64,000 bases of DNA from Ruminococcus sp. (GTDB lineage Bacteria; Bacillota; Clostridia; Oscillospirales; Ruminococcaceae): the NCBI GenBank assembly GCA_015066785.1, contig SVNT01000002.1, positions 124,001 to 188,000 on the forward strand, given 5' to 3'. This document shows, in pieces, positions 43,567-52,368 of the stretch (position 1 is its first letter; every line of letters starts with the position of its first letter). A program made the position numbers and the translations under genes. The notes beneath the pieces are model-generated. The model was not told the origin of the DNA, made no database searches, and was given only the letters and a program-made list of their open reading frames with translations.

Positions 43567-43998
43567 ATGGCTGTACTTATGACACAGGAACAGATAAAAG
43601 AGGTTATCCCTCACCGTGACCCGTTCCTTCTCATTGACGAAATCAACGAGATGGAAGTGGGAAAGCGTGTTGTTGCCACAAAGTATATGAAGGAAGACGA
43701 ATTCTGGTTCAAGGGACATTTCCCCGACTACCCCGTGGTTCCCGGCGTGCTTATGCTTGAAATGTGTGCGCAGGCAGGGGCGGTCGCAATGCTCTCTATG
43801 CCCGAAAACAAGGGCAAAATCGGATTTTTCGGCGGCGTAAAGGAAGCAAAGTTCAGACGCCAGGTGCTCCCGGGCGATACACTTAAAATCGAAGTGGAAA
43901 TCATCAAGGTCAAGGGTCCCGTGGGAGTGGGAAAGGCTATCGCTACCGTTGACGGCGAAAAGGCTGTTGCGGCGGAAATTTCCTTCGCAATCAAGTAA
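43567..43998 (+). CDS. fabZ: 3-hydroxyacyl-ACP dehydratase
   Basis: About 143 residues from the ATG at 43567 (MAVLMTQEQIKEVIPHRDPF) after AGGAG. The hot-dog motif GHFPDYPVVPGVLMLEMCAQ holds the catalytic histidine and glutamate. It dehydrates beta-hydroxyacyl-ACP. It sits between accB and accC, a placement common in clostridial clusters. Confidence 0.98.
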   Translation: MAVLMTQEQIKEVIPHRDPFLLIDEINEMEVGKRVVATKYMKEDEFWFKGHFPDYPVVPGVLMLEMCAQAGAVAMLSMPENKGKIGFFGGVKEAKFRRQVLPGDTLKIEVEIIKVKGPVGVGKAIATVDGEKAVAAEISFAIK

Positions 43999-44016
43999 CA
44001 CGAGAGGAAAATTAAG

Positions 44017-45360
44017 ATGTTCAATAAAGTTCTTATTGCCAACAGAGGCGAAATCGCCGTGAGAATAATCCGTGCCTGCCGTGAACTCGGAATAAAGACG
44101 GTTGCGGTATTTTCAACGGCGGACAAAAACGCCCTCCACGCAAAAATTGCCGACGAAGCGGTATGCATAGGGCCTGCGGCGACAAAGGACAGCTATCTCA
44201 ATGTCAAGGCGATTATTGCGGCGTGCGAGATAACAGGGGCGGAGGCTATTCACCCAGGGTTCGGCTTTCTTTCCGAAAATGCGGATTTTGTAAGAATGTG
44301 CAAAAAATGCGGAATTGAATTCATCGGCCCCGACGCTGAGTCGATAGATATGCTCGGCGACAAGGCAAGCGCAAAGGCGACGATGAAGGCGGCGGGCGTG
44401 CCTGTAATCCCGGGTACAGACGGCGCTGTAAAGTCTATGGACGAGGCCAAAAAGGCGGCGGAAGAAATCGGCTATCCCCTTATGGTAAAGGCGTCGGCAG
44501 GCGGCGGCGGAAGAGGAATACGCCTTGTAAACTCCGCAGACGAGCTTGAGCAGCAGGTTACTGCGGCACAGCAGGAGGCTCTCAACTTCTTCGGAAACGA
44601 TGAGGTTTATATGGAGAAATTCATCATAAACCCCAAGCATATAGAAGTACAGATTATCGCAGACAAAAAGGGAAATGTCATCCACCTCGGCGAGCGTGAC
44701 TGTTCAATGCAGAGGCGCAACCAGAAGGTGCTTGAGGAGTCCCCTTCACCGATAATGACACCCGAACTGCGTGAAAAGATGGGAACTGCGGCTGTTGCGG
44801 CGGCAAAGGCGTGCGGATACCACAACGCAGGTACGATAGAATTCCTTGTTGACGACGACAGGAACTTCTACTTCATGGAGATGAACACAAGAATACAGGT
44901 AGAGCATCCGATTACCGAATACGTAACGGGCTTTGACCTTGTAAAAGAACAGATAAAAATTGCGTCGGGAGAGGAATTATCCGAAAAGCAGGAAAATATC
45001 AAGTTGACAGGACACTCAATCGAGTGTAGAATTAATGCTGAAAATCCCGACTTCAATTTCAGACCCTCACCGGGAAAAATCCAGGCGCTTCACATCCCCG
45101 GAGGGCCGGGAATACGCATAGACAGCGCAGTGTATCAGGGATACACAATCACGCCGTACTATGACAGTATGATAGCAAAGCTCATCGTTCACGCAAAGAC
45201 ACGTGACGAGGCTATAAAGAAGATGAAATGGGCACTCTCGGAATTTATTGTGGAGGGTGTTGACACCAACATCGACTTCCAGCTCGGACTTATCAAGGAC
45301 GAGGTATTTGAAAGCGGAAAGTACGATATAGGCTATCTCGGAAGAAAAATGAAACTCTGA
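44017..45360 (+). CDS. accC: Biotin carboxylase subunit of acetyl-CoA carboxylase
   Basis: 447 residues, ATP-grasp. [20 protein letters not shown] is the biotin carboxylase N-terminus, the ATP loop is [12 protein letters not shown], and [14 protein letters not shown] holds metal ligands and the bicarbonate base. It carboxylates biotin on AccB using bicarbonate and ATP. 18 bases after fabZ. Confidence 0.98.
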   Translation: MFNKVLIANRGEIAVRIIRACRELGIKTVAVFSTADKNALHAKIADEAVCIGPAATKDSYLNVKAIIAACEITGAEAIHPGFGFLSENADFVRMCKKCGIEFIGPDAESIDMLGDKASAKATMKAAGVPVIPGTDGAVKSMDEAKKAAEEIGYPLMVKASAGGGGRGIRLVNSADELEQQVTAAQQEALNFFGNDEVYMEKFIINPKHIEVQIIADKKGNVIHLGERDCSMQRRNQKVLEESPSPIMTPELREKMGTAAVAAAKACGYHNAGTIEFLVDDDRNFYFMEMNTRIQVEHPITEYVTGFDLVKEQIKIASGEELSEKQENIKLTGHSIECRINAENPDFNFRPSPGKIQALHIPGGPGIRIDSAVYQGYTITPYYDSMIAKLIVHAKTRDEAIKKMKWALSEFIVEGVDTNIDFQLGLIKDEVFESGKYDIGYLGRKMKL

Positions 45361-45381
45361 TAAAAAGGAGAGTGAACTGTT

Positions 45382-45849
45382 ATGTATAAAGAGGATAACT
45401 CAAGATGTCCGTTGTGCGACAAGCTCCTCATCGGCGGAAGATGCAACGACTGCGGTTACTATGTCGACAATCACATTATGGCAAACCAGCACACAGGCTT
45501 TTACACCAACGATACGGGCAATGTCGATGTTCATCAGGCGTACTCGGGCGGTCATCACGGTTCACTGAATATCCGCAGTGCCGACGGCACCACAACGAGA
45601 ATTTCCGCACACGACCCGAACTGCCGTGCCGACGGAGGAATGCAGAATCAGGCGTCCTATACGGCACTTCGTGTAATTGCGATTTTCCTGACGCTGTGTT
45701 TTCAGTTATGGGGATTTATTATCGGACTGATTATGCTCAAAAAAGCAGGAGACACAAAGGGCGTGAAGATAGTCAGCGCCATTTTCGCAATAGGCGTGGC
45801 GTTGTTTGTGGTATTGTTTGTAGGACTCGAAATAGCAGATTATCTGTAA
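45382..45849 (+). CDS. Zinc-ribbon membrane protein of unknown function in the fab/acc cluster
   Basis: 155 residues. An N-terminal four-cysteine ribbon (CPLCDKLLIGGRCNDCGYY, residues about 10-28) is followed by a polar, histidine-rich stretch (VDVHQAYSGGHHG) and a third region with two membrane helices (about 95-118 and 125-152). It is placed between accC and accD with 21 and 27 base gaps, so it is co-transcribed with acetyl-CoA carboxylase genes. I do not know a family with this function. Its position suggests a role near the carboxylase or membrane lipid synthesis, but this is inference. Confidence 0.75.
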   Translation: MYKEDNSRCPLCDKLLIGGRCNDCGYYVDNHIMANQHTGFYTNDTGNVDVHQAYSGGHHGSLNIRSADGTTTRISAHDPNCRADGGMQNQASYTALRVIAIFLTLCFQLWGFIIGLIMLKKAGDTKGVKIVSAIFAIGVALFVVLFVGLEIADYL

Positions 45850-45876
45850 CACATTAAATTTTAAGGAGGGGTTGTC

Positions 45877-46749
45877 TTGTTAGAGGATTTGTTTTCGGTA
45901 GTAAAGAAGAGATTCAATGACGACGAGCCCAGAGAGGCAAACTCCGTAAAAAAAGTTACTGTTCCCGAGGAGCTTATGTTCAAGTGTCCCCGTTGCAGAA
46001 CTGTATATTTTATGGAGGAATTCGAAAAATCGGGAAAGGTATGCCCGAACTGTAACTACCACTCAAGAATTTCAGCGTCGGAAAGAATTGCGATAACTGT
46101 CGACAAGAACAGCTTCAAGGAATTTGACGGGGAGATGATAAGCAAGAACCCGATAAACTTCCCTTCCTACGAAGAAAAGCAGGAGGAGCTCCGTGAAAAG
46201 ACAGGGCTCAGGGACGCAATTATCACAGGCGAGGCGACAATAAGGGGAATCCCCTGCATTATCGCCGTAATGGACACAAGATACATGATGGCATCAATGG
46301 GAAGCGTTGTCGGTGAAAAGCTCACAAGAGCGTTCGAAACCGCAACCGAAAGAAAGCTCCCCATAATCGTATTCACCGCCTCGGGCGGAGCAAGAATGCA
46401 GGAGGGTGCGGTGTCGCTCATGCAGATGGCAAAAACATCGGGAGCGGTGGCAAGACACTCCGACGCAGGACTTCTGTACATTACGGTAATGACCGACCCC
46501 ACAACAGGAGGGGTTACGGCGTCGTTTGCCTCACTCGGCGACATCATCATCGCAGAACCGAAGGTGCTTGTCGGCTTTGCAGGCAGACGGGTAATCGAAG
46601 GCACGATAAAGCAAAGACTCCCCGACGATTTCCAGTCGGCAGAGTTTCTTCTTCAGCACGGCTTTGTCGATATGATTGTCGAAAGACCGAGACTCAGAAG
46701 AACGCTTGCGCATCTTATAAAATTACACGGGGGAGGTGCGGTTAAGTGA
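45877..46749 (+). CDS. accD: Acetyl-CoA carboxylase carboxyltransferase subunit beta
   Basis: 290 residues from the TTG at 45877 with AAGGAGGGG upstream. The N-terminal zinc finger CPRCRTVYF...CPNCNY is intact and followed by the crotonase-type core (TASGGARMQEGAVSLMQM, VMTDPTTGGVTASFA). With AccA it transfers the carboxyl from biotin to acetyl-CoA. The stop overlaps the accA start (GTGA). Confidence 0.97.
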   Translation: MLEDLFSVVKKRFNDDEPREANSVKKVTVPEELMFKCPRCRTVYFMEEFEKSGKVCPNCNYHSRISASERIAITVDKNSFKEFDGEMISKNPINFPSYEEKQEELREKTGLRDAIITGEATIRGIPCIIAVMDTRYMMASMGSVVGEKLTRAFETATERKLPIIVFTASGGARMQEGAVSLMQMAKTSGAVARHSDAGLLYITVMTDPTTGGVTASFASLGDIIIAEPKVLVGFAGRRVIEGTIKQRLPDDFQSAEFLLQHGFVDMIVERPRLRRTLAHLIKLHGGGAVK

Positions 46750-47549
46750 GCAATCTTACAGCGTGGGAAAAACTCAACATAATAAGACACAAGAACCGCC
46801 CGACCGTCAGGGACTACATCCCCATGATTTTCGACGAATTCTTTGAATGTCACGGCGACAGACTCTATGCAGATGACAGGGCTATTATAGGGGGAGTGGC
46901 GTCACTCGGCGGTACGCCCGTAACAGTCATAGCTCAGGTCAAGGGAAGAAACCTCGACGAAAACAAGGAAAGCAACTTCGCAATGCCACACCCCGAAGGG
47001 TACAGAAAGGCTCTGCGTCTTGCAAAGCAGGCGGAGAAGTTCCACAGACCCGTAATCTGTTTCATCGACACTCCGGGAGCGTTCTGTGGAATCGAAGCCG
47101 AGGAGCGTGGACAGGGTGAGGCTATCGCCCGCAATCTGATGGAGTTTATGACTCTCAGGACACCGATAATATCCGTAGTTCTCGGCGAAGCAGGAAGCGG
47201 AGGGGCGCTTGCAATAGGCGTCTGCGACGAGCTTGCAATGCTCGAAAATGCATTGTATTCGGTAATTTCGCCCCGTGGGTTTGCGTCAATTCTCTGGAAG
47301 GACGCAACAAAGGAAAAAGAAGCCTGCGAGATTATGAAAATCACCGCCGAAGACCTTATGGAGCTTGGAATATGCGAGCATATCATCGAAGAACCGCTTG
47401 GCGGAGCGCACGGTGATGCTGGTCAAACTGCCGAAAATATCGAGGAATATTTGGTGAAAGTGATAGAAGAAAAAAGCAAATTAGATATTGACGAATTGCT
47501 TAATCAAAGATATACTAAATTTAGAAAAATCGGCGAGTTTGAAGAATAA
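46746..47549 (+). CDS. accA: Acetyl-CoA carboxylase carboxyltransferase subunit alpha
   Basis: 267 residues starting at GTG 46746, overlapping accD by 4 bases. RPTVRDYIPMIFDEFFECHGDR (read in part) and FIDTPGAFCGIEAEERGQGEAIARN are hallmark segments, along with VLGEAGSGGALAIGVCD. It is shorter than the E. coli form (about 319) but normal for Firmicutes. Confidence 0.97.
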   Translation: MSNLTAWEKLNIIRHKNRPTVRDYIPMIFDEFFECHGDRLYADDRAIIGGVASLGGTPVTVIAQVKGRNLDENKESNFAMPHPEGYRKALRLAKQAEKFHRPVICFIDTPGAFCGIEAEERGQGEAIARNLMEFMTLRTPIISVVLGEAGSGGALAIGVCDELAMLENALYSVISPRGFASILWKDATKEKEACEIMKITAEDLMELGICEHIIEEPLGGAHGDAGQTAENIEEYLVKVIEEKSKLDIDELLNQRYTKFRKIGEFEE

Positions 47550-47631
47550 CAAACGGTATTGAGGCAAAAGCGAACCGCTCTTTCGGGGCAATCCGCCGCC
47601 TGAATATAAATAACAATGGAGGTACTTAAAG

Positions 47632-47859
47632 ATGGTATTTGACAAGGTAAAATCAATTATTATTGAACAGCTCGATGTTGATGATGACAAGGTAACAGCA
47701 GCAGCAAGCATCCAGGAAGATCTCGGTGCAGACTCTCTCGACCTGGTTGACCTCGTTATGTCTTTCGAAGAGGAATTCGACATGGAAATTCCCGACGAGG
47801 CTGTTGAAAACATCAAGACAGTAGGAGATATCGTAAAGTATATTGAAGACAATCAGTAA
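47632..47859 (+). CDS. acpP: Acyl carrier protein
   Basis: 75 residues, acidic, four-helix. The phosphopantetheine serine is Ser35 in [10 protein letters not shown]. It carries all intermediates of the cluster's enzymes. It closes the fab/acc operon after an 82-base gap, with a GGAGG site upstream and its own terminator downstream. Confidence 0.98.
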   Translation: MVFDKVKSIIIEQLDVDDDKVTAAASIQEDLGADSLDLVDLVMSFEEEFDMEIPDEAVENIKTVGDIVKYIEDNQ

Positions 47860-47886
47860 CTTTCCGTAAATCCAAAAAGAAATCTG

Positions 47887-47932
47887 CCGGATTACCGCAG
47901 GGGATAACCCCGTCGGAAATCCGGTTTATTTT
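47887..47932 (+). terminator. Intrinsic terminator after acpP
   Basis: CCGGATT (47887-47893) pairs with AATCCGG (47918-47924) around a GGGG/CCCC-containing loop, followed by TTTATTTTTTT. R5 starts immediately after the T-tract, as R4 does after the rplA terminator. Confidence 0.9.
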
Positions 47933-47934
47933 TT

Positions 47935-48564
47935 TGCGGCGGCAGGGAGCCCCTGCGGGCAAGGGGCGAGGCGCCCCAGCCAAGCGTATCGTACAAGTCA
48001 AGTAGGGTGAATTTTTCGCTCGGTGACGGTACAAGTGTTATGCCAGAGAGTTTCGCACTCTGCGGAGTGCGACCTACTTTTTGTTTCGCAAAAAAGTAGG
48101 CAAAATGCGCCTCCTGCGGAGAGCTACATTTTCCCCGCCGACGTTGCGGCGGTTGAAAATGTTGTCATTATATCCGTGCGGGAGAAGAATTGTCCCGCGC
48201 CCTTAGCTAGCCCTGCCAATGCGCCCGCACGGAGTGTTCTCTGCCCGCACTAATCTATTTTGCCGACCAGCAAGAAAAATCGATGCGACTGATTTAATCG
48301 CATAAGAGAGATAACTCCCGATAAAATAATTCTTTACTGCCTCTTGCGAAAAAATATACAACGATTTTTTGTTAAAGTGAGCGTATGCGAACGGTATCAC
48401 AAAAAATCGTAAGCCCTCTGCAAGAGTGTGCCTTTGCCTACTTTCCGCACATACGGAAAGTAGGTCGCACTCCGCAGAGTGCGAAAGCGGTGAGCCACCG
48501 CAGGCAAACGTGACGCACAAATAAAGCAGATTTACTTTATCCGCTCGGTGACTTTACAAATATT
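47935..48564 (+). repeat. Large nested-hairpin repeat R5 (core in plus orientation)
   Basis: It begins after the acpP terminator with an inverted type B outer module and GC-rich hairpins (GCAGGG/CCCTGC-type and GGGGCG/CGCCCC). The 37-bp terminal repeat (48045-48081) follows. The left arm hairpin is CCTACTTTTT/AAAAAGTAGG, then the core with CCGCCG/CGGCGG, and the right arm hairpin is CCTACTTTCCG...CGGAAAGTAGG (48437-48464). The right terminal repeat is cut after GCGAAA (48457-48486) and joined to an 83-bp flank (48481-48563) identical to that of R2, despite the opposite core orientation. Confidence 0.95.
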
Positions 48565-48593
48565 AAAGGGTACTGAAAAAATCAGTACCCTTT
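48565..48593. terminator. Repeat-associated terminator hairpin (copy T5)
   Basis: AAAGGGTACTGA (48565-48576) pairs perfectly with TCAGTACCCTTT (48582-48593), followed by TAATTTTATTTATTT. It lies upstream of the next promoter, not next to a gene end, so it may insulate the proS unit from read-through. Confidence 0.8.
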
Positions 48594-48604
48594 TAATTTT
48601 ATTT

Positions 48605-48640
48605 ATTTCGGCACAACAATTCGTACCGTCACCGTGCATT
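48605..48640 (+). repeat. Remnant of the outer repeat module (R5 right side)
   Basis: CGGCACAACAATTCGTACC and GTCACCGTGC match the start of the type A module at 718-746, then the similarity stops abruptly at CATTTTCTCC, just before the proS-unit promoter. Confidence 0.75.
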
Positions 48641-48654
48641 TTCTCCACTTCCGC

Positions 48655-48683
48655 TTGAAAAATAAATCCCGATGTGTTATTAT
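48655..48683 (+). promoter_or_regulatory. Promoter of the small-protein/proS unit
   Basis: TTGAAA at 48655-48660, a 17-base spacer and TATTAT at 48678-48683. The AGGAGGG site and the ATG at 48714 follow within 31 bases, so the leader is short and there is no T-box. Confidence 0.82.
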
Positions 48684-48713
48684 ATCTATGTATCTATGAA
48701 AGGAGGGTGAGCT

Positions 48714-48968
48714 ATGAATGTTGAATCGGTAGAGATTATGACAAAGTTTGCGGTTCTCGCACTCGGATTTCTTCTGCTTATTTTCTTGATAGCGGTACTT
48801 ACGCCAAAGGCTGCCGCCGTTATTGACAAGCTTATGAAAAAAGCCCCCAGTCCCGAAAGGGTGGAGGATAATAATAACAACAACGAACAACCGCAGGTAA
48901 GGGGAATTTACGACGCACAGCTCCCCGACGAAAACAAAGATAATAACGGAGATGAAGAAAATGGCTGA
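48714..48968 (+). CDS. Small single-pass membrane protein upstream of proS
   Basis: 84 residues. One membrane helix (about 11-33, [20 protein letters not shown]) follows a short outer N-terminus. The cytoplasmic tail is asparagine/acid-rich ([20 protein letters not shown]) and likely disordered. It overlaps the proS start by 8 bases, so the two are coupled. The [18 protein letters not shown] layout loosely resembles small OadG-like or sodium-pump gamma subunits, but I do not assign it. Confidence 0.7.
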   Translation: MNVESVEIMTKFAVLALGFLLLIFLIAVLTPKAAAVIDKLMKKAPSPERVEDNNNNNEQPQVRGIYDAQLPDENKDNNGDEENG

Positions 48969-50400
48969 TAATAAGAAAATGGTAAACGCAATTACCTCCA
49001 TGGACGAGGATTTTGCACAGTGGTATACAGATATAGTCAAAAAAGCAGAACTCATTGAATACACAAGCGTAAAGGGCTGTATGGTAATCCGCCCGTATGC
49101 ATACGCTATCTGGGAAAACATACAGAGAATACTTGACGGAATGTTCAAGGCAACAGGACACGAAAATGTATGTATGCCGATGTTTATTCCCGAAAGCCTT
49201 CTCCAGAAGGAAAAAGACCACGTTGAAGGCTTTGCTCCCGAAGTTGCATGGGTAACTCACGGCGGAAGCGAAAAGCTCGAGGACAGACTCTGCGTAAGAC
49301 CGACTTCCGAAACGCTTTTCTGCGAGCATTACGCTAACATCGTGCATTCGTACAGAGACCTCCCGAAGCTCTACAACCAGTGGGTTTCGGTTGTAAGATG
49401 GGAAAAGACCACAAGACCGTTCCTCCGTTCGAGAGAATTTCTCTGGCAGGAAGGACACACAATCCACGCAACAGCGGAGGAGGCAATCGAAGAAACAGAA
49501 AAGATGCTGGGCGTCTATGCTGAATTCTGCGAAAAGTACCTCGCTATGCCTGTTGTAAAGGGAAGAAAGACAGACAGCGACAAGTTTGCGGGCGCAGAGG
49601 CGACATACGCAATCGAGGCGCTTATGCACGACGGAAAGGCTCTTCAGGCGGGAACATCGCACTATTTCGGCGACGGTTTTGCGAGAGCATTCGACATTCA
49701 GTACACAAACAAGGAAAACAAGCTGACATATCCGCACCAGACTTCATGGGGAGTGACGACACGTCTTATCGGTGCAATCATCATGACTCACGGCGACAAC
49801 GACGGACTCGTTCTTCCGCCTGCCGTTGCACCTATCCAGGTTGTAATCCTCCCGATAGCACAGCACAAGGAGGGCGTTCTCGAAAAGTGCGCAGAGCTTA
49901 AGGCCCGTCTTGAAAAGGACTTCCGTGTGAAGCTCGACGACAGCGACAACTCTGCAGGCTGGAAGTTCAGCGAATACGAAATGAAGGGCGTTCCCGTAAG
50001 AGTAGAACTCGGCCCGAAGGACATCGAGGCAGGTCAGTGCGTAATCGTTACCCGTCACAACCGTGAAAAGACAGTTGTTTCTCTCGATGAGCTTGAAACA
50101 ATGGTAGCAAAGAAGCTCGAAGAAGTGAACGAGGGTCTGTTCAACAAGGCGCTCGAAAACAGAGAGAAGAAGACATACTCCTGCATTACGACAGACGAAA
50201 TCATCAAGGCGCTCGAAGAAAACGGCGACGGTTTCATCAAGGCTATGTGGTGTGGCGACGAGGAGTGCGAGGACAAGGTCAAGGAGCTTACGGGCGTAGG
50301 CTCACGCTGTATCCCGTTTGAGCAGGATAACATCTCGGACAAGTGCGTATGCTGCGGAAAACCCGCAAAATGTATGGTTTACTGGGGCAAGGCATATTAA
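48961..50400 (+). CDS. proS: Prolyl-tRNA synthetase, archaeal/eukaryotic-type (ProS type 3)
   Basis: 479 residues from the ATG at 48961 ([11 protein letters not shown]), with GGAG 9 bases upstream. Class II synthetase for tRNA-Pro. The class II motifs are [37 protein letters not shown], and the anticodon domain starting near IQVVILPI. It lacks the bacterial editing insertion and ends with the zinc-type C-terminal domain (CGDEEC...[10 protein letters not shown]), characteristic of the archaeal-like form found in some bacteria, including many clostridia. Confidence 0.97.
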   Translation: MADNKKMVNAITSMDEDFAQWYTDIVKKAELIEYTSVKGCMVIRPYAYAIWENIQRILDGMFKATGHENVCMPMFIPESLLQKEKDHVEGFAPEVAWVTHGGSEKLEDRLCVRPTSETLFCEHYANIVHSYRDLPKLYNQWVSVVRWEKTTRPFLRSREFLWQEGHTIHATAEEAIEETEKMLGVYAEFCEKYLAMPVVKGRKTDSDKFAGAEATYAIEALMHDGKALQAGTSHYFGDGFARAFDIQYTNKENKLTYPHQTSWGVTTRLIGAIIMTHGDNDGLVLPPAVAPIQVVILPIAQHKEGVLEKCAELKARLEKDFRVKLDDSDNSAGWKFSEYEMKGVPVRVELGPKDIEAGQCVIVTRHNREKTVVSLDELETMVAKKLEEVNEGLFNKALENREKKTYSCITTDEIIKALEENGDGFIKAMWCGDEECEDKVKELTGVGSRCIPFEQDNISDKCVCCGKPAKCMVYWGKAY

Positions 50401-50412
50401 TTCGGAGGAGCT

Positions 50413-50874
50413 ATGAACGAAAAGGCAAGGCAGAAGTTCAACACGATATACACGGCGCTGCTCACCTGCACATACGATAAAAACGCAGGCGAGGGGCTTC
50501 TCGAAATGGCAAGGCTGATTGACGCCGAAACCGACAAAATGTCGATAAAGCTGCTTTTGCAGGTGCTTGAGAGAAATATGCAGAAGGCGTCCGACCTTGC
50601 AAAGCTCGATATTGCGGAGGAGCTTATCGGCAAGCAGGGCGAAATAGCGTCGGGGATAGCCTTCATCAGCTTCGTCAAGGGCGAGGTGCAGACGGCTCGC
50701 AGATTATGCGACATTGCGGCACAGCTCTGCTCGGAGGCGTACACGGCAAGCGAGAAAAATCACTCCCGTGCGGAAGAAATCGTGAAGCTGTGCGACGAAT
50801 TCAGGTCAAGCGAAAAGAAGATGCTCAAGATGAAGATAACAAGCAATATTATGGAGAAAATGGGGCTTTTTTAG
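50413..50874 (+). CDS. Hypothetical all-helical protein after proS
   Basis: 153 residues, without a signal or membrane segment. It is predicted to be a bundle of helices (KARQKFNTIYTALLT; MSIKLLLQVLERNMQKASDLAKLD; GEVQTARRLCDIAAQLC). GGAGG precedes the ATG, 13 bases after proS. It could be a TPR-like or adaptor protein, but no family is recognised. The transcript ends at the hairpin at 50941. Confidence 0.7.
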   Translation: MNEKARQKFNTIYTALLTCTYDKNAGEGLLEMARLIDAETDKMSIKLLLQVLERNMQKASDLAKLDIAEELIGKQGEIASGIAFISFVKGEVQTARRLCDIAAQLCSEAYTASEKNHSRAEEIVKLCDEFRSSEKKMLKMKITSNIMEKMGLF

Positions 50875-50940
50875 GGCAAAAAGGCTGTCCGACAGCAAGT
50901 TGCACAAAAAGTTGCCAGAAAGTTTTATAAATTTCTATAT

Positions 50941-50988
50941 CCGTCGTTTTCAAAAGTGCGAAAAAGCCCTTGAAAACGGCGGTTTTTT
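50941..50988 (+). terminator. Terminator after the proS unit, overlapping the S10 promoter
   Basis: CCGTCGTTTTCAA (50941-50953) pairs with TTGAAAACGGCGG (50970-50982), one G-U pair, followed by TTTTTT. The 3' arm of the stem also supplies the -35 box of the next promoter. Confidence 0.9.
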
Positions 50989-50998
50989 ATGTTAAAAT
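50970..50998 (+). promoter_or_regulatory. Promoter of the S10-spc operon
   Basis: TTGAAA at 50970-50975, a 17-base spacer and TAAAAT at 50993-50998. A second, extended -10 candidate (TGTTATAAT, 51271-51279) lies close to rpsJ. Confidence 0.75.
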
Positions 50999-51004
50999 AC
51001 TTCT

Positions 51005-51310
51005 TGCATGACTGCAACAGATATGCGATGAAGCGAGAGGTTGCCGGCGGTTTGCCGGGTAATTTTCGTGGAGTATGTCCGATTTTAAACCGGGCGACTG
51101 TAATAACGAACACTGTGTGTGCTATTTTGTCATCTTGCGAGGTGCGGGGTGGGTTGTAATGCCCTGCGCTATTGATAAAACAGCATCGGTGCGTATTTGG
51201 TCGGACTCGGAAAACCCACAACGGTTTTTCGGGTTTTATTTATAGAACGACCACGATACACACGGTAGCGTGTTATAATTTCAGCGTCGTCCCCATCAAA
51301 ATATTTTTAG
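51005..51310 (+). promoter_or_regulatory. S10 operon leader with structured RNA
   Basis: About 300 noncoding bases before rpsJ. The central block around 51040-51105 (GAGAGGTTGCCGG..., TTTTCGTGGAGTATGTCCG, AAACCGGGCGACTG) resembles the conserved rpsJ leader that I recall from clostridia. A weak attenuator-like hairpin AAAACCC/GGGTTTT (51211-51237) precedes a TTTATTTA run. The S10 operon is often controlled by L4 through such leaders, which would be coherent with rplD here. The assignment is from memory and not tested. Confidence 0.55.
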
Positions 51311-51322
51311 GAGGCGATTATA

Positions 51323-51637
51323 GTGGCAGTCAACGAAAAAATCAGAATCAAGATCAAGGGCTATGAACATGCAATCGTGGACGCTGCAGCAGCTAAGATT
51401 GTTGAAGCAGCTACACGCTCAGGCGCAAAGGTAAGCGGACCTATCCCTCTTCCGACAGACAAGGAGATTATCACAATCCTCCGTGCTGTTCATAAGTACA
51501 AGGATAGCCGTGAGCAGTTCGAACTCAGAACACACAAGAGACTCATTGATGTTCTCCGTCCGACAGCAAAGACAACTGAGGCACTTCAGGGTCTTGAACT
51601 TCCTGCAGGCGTAGATATCGTAATGGAGATTAAGTAA
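51323..51637 (+). CDS. rpsJ: Ribosomal protein S10
   Basis: 104 residues with GTG start at 51323 and AGGAGG upstream. [29 protein letters not shown] and the loop [11 protein letters not shown] are typical. S10 (NusE) also acts with NusB in antitermination. First gene of the S10 operon. Confidence 0.98.
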   Translation: MAVNEKIRIKIKGYEHAIVDAAAAKIVEAATRSGAKVSGPIPLPTDKEIITILRAVHKYKDSREQFELRTHKRLIDVLRPTAKTTEALQGLELPAGVDIVMEIK

Positions 51638-51715
51638 CCCAATCTCAATAAGACATCAGTCGCAGGTCAAGTTGGGGCAGACAGCCTCAACCAATAACCA
51701 AAGGAGGATAAAATA

Positions 51716-52351
51716 ATGCAAAAGGGAATCATCGGTAAGAAAATCGGTATGACACAGATTTTCGACGAAGCAGGAAAGTTTATTCCTGTAACAGTTGTTG
51801 AAGCCGGTCCTTGCGTAGTTGTTCAGAAGAAGACCGTTGAAAACGACGGATATGCTGCTGTACAGCTCGGATTTGGCGACATCAGCGAAAAGCACACAAA
51901 CAAGGCTATGAAGGGACACTTTGCAAAGGCAGACGTTGCTGCAAAGAGAACCCTCAAGGAATTCAGACTTGACGATACAGAGTCAATCAACGTTGGCGAC
52001 ATCCTCAAGGCAGACACCTTTGCAGCAGGCGACATCATCGATGTAAGCGGCACATCAAAGGGTAAGGGATTCACAGGCCCCATCAAGCGTAACAACCAGC
52101 ACAGACTCAAGGAAACTCACGGTTCAGGCCCTGTTCACAGACAGGCAGGTTCAATGGGCGCTTGCTCATCACCTTCAAGAATCTACAAGGGTAAAGTCCT
52201 CGCAGGTCACATGGGTGCTGAAAAGGTTACAGTACAGAACCTTGAAATTGTCAAGGTTGACGCAGAAAACAATCTTATCGCAATCAAGGGCGCAGTTCCC
52301 GGTCCTAAGGGTTCAATCGTCGTAATCACAGATTGCGTTAAGAAGGCTTAA
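51716..52351 (+). CDS. rplC: Ribosomal protein L3
   Basis: 211 residues. [27 protein letters not shown] at the start (partly shown) and [23 protein letters not shown] in the extended loop reaching the peptidyl-transferase area are conserved. AGGAGG site before the ATG. Confidence 0.98.
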   Translation: MQKGIIGKKIGMTQIFDEAGKFIPVTVVEAGPCVVVQKKTVENDGYAAVQLGFGDISEKHTNKAMKGHFAKADVAAKRTLKEFRLDDTESINVGDILKADTFAAGDIIDVSGTSKGKGFTGPIKRNNQHRLKETHGSGPVHRQAGSMGACSSPSRIYKGKVLAGHMGAEKVTVQNLEIVKVDAENNLIAIKGAVPGPKGSIVVITDCVKKA

Positions 52352-52368
52352 GGAAGGAGGAAGCAATA

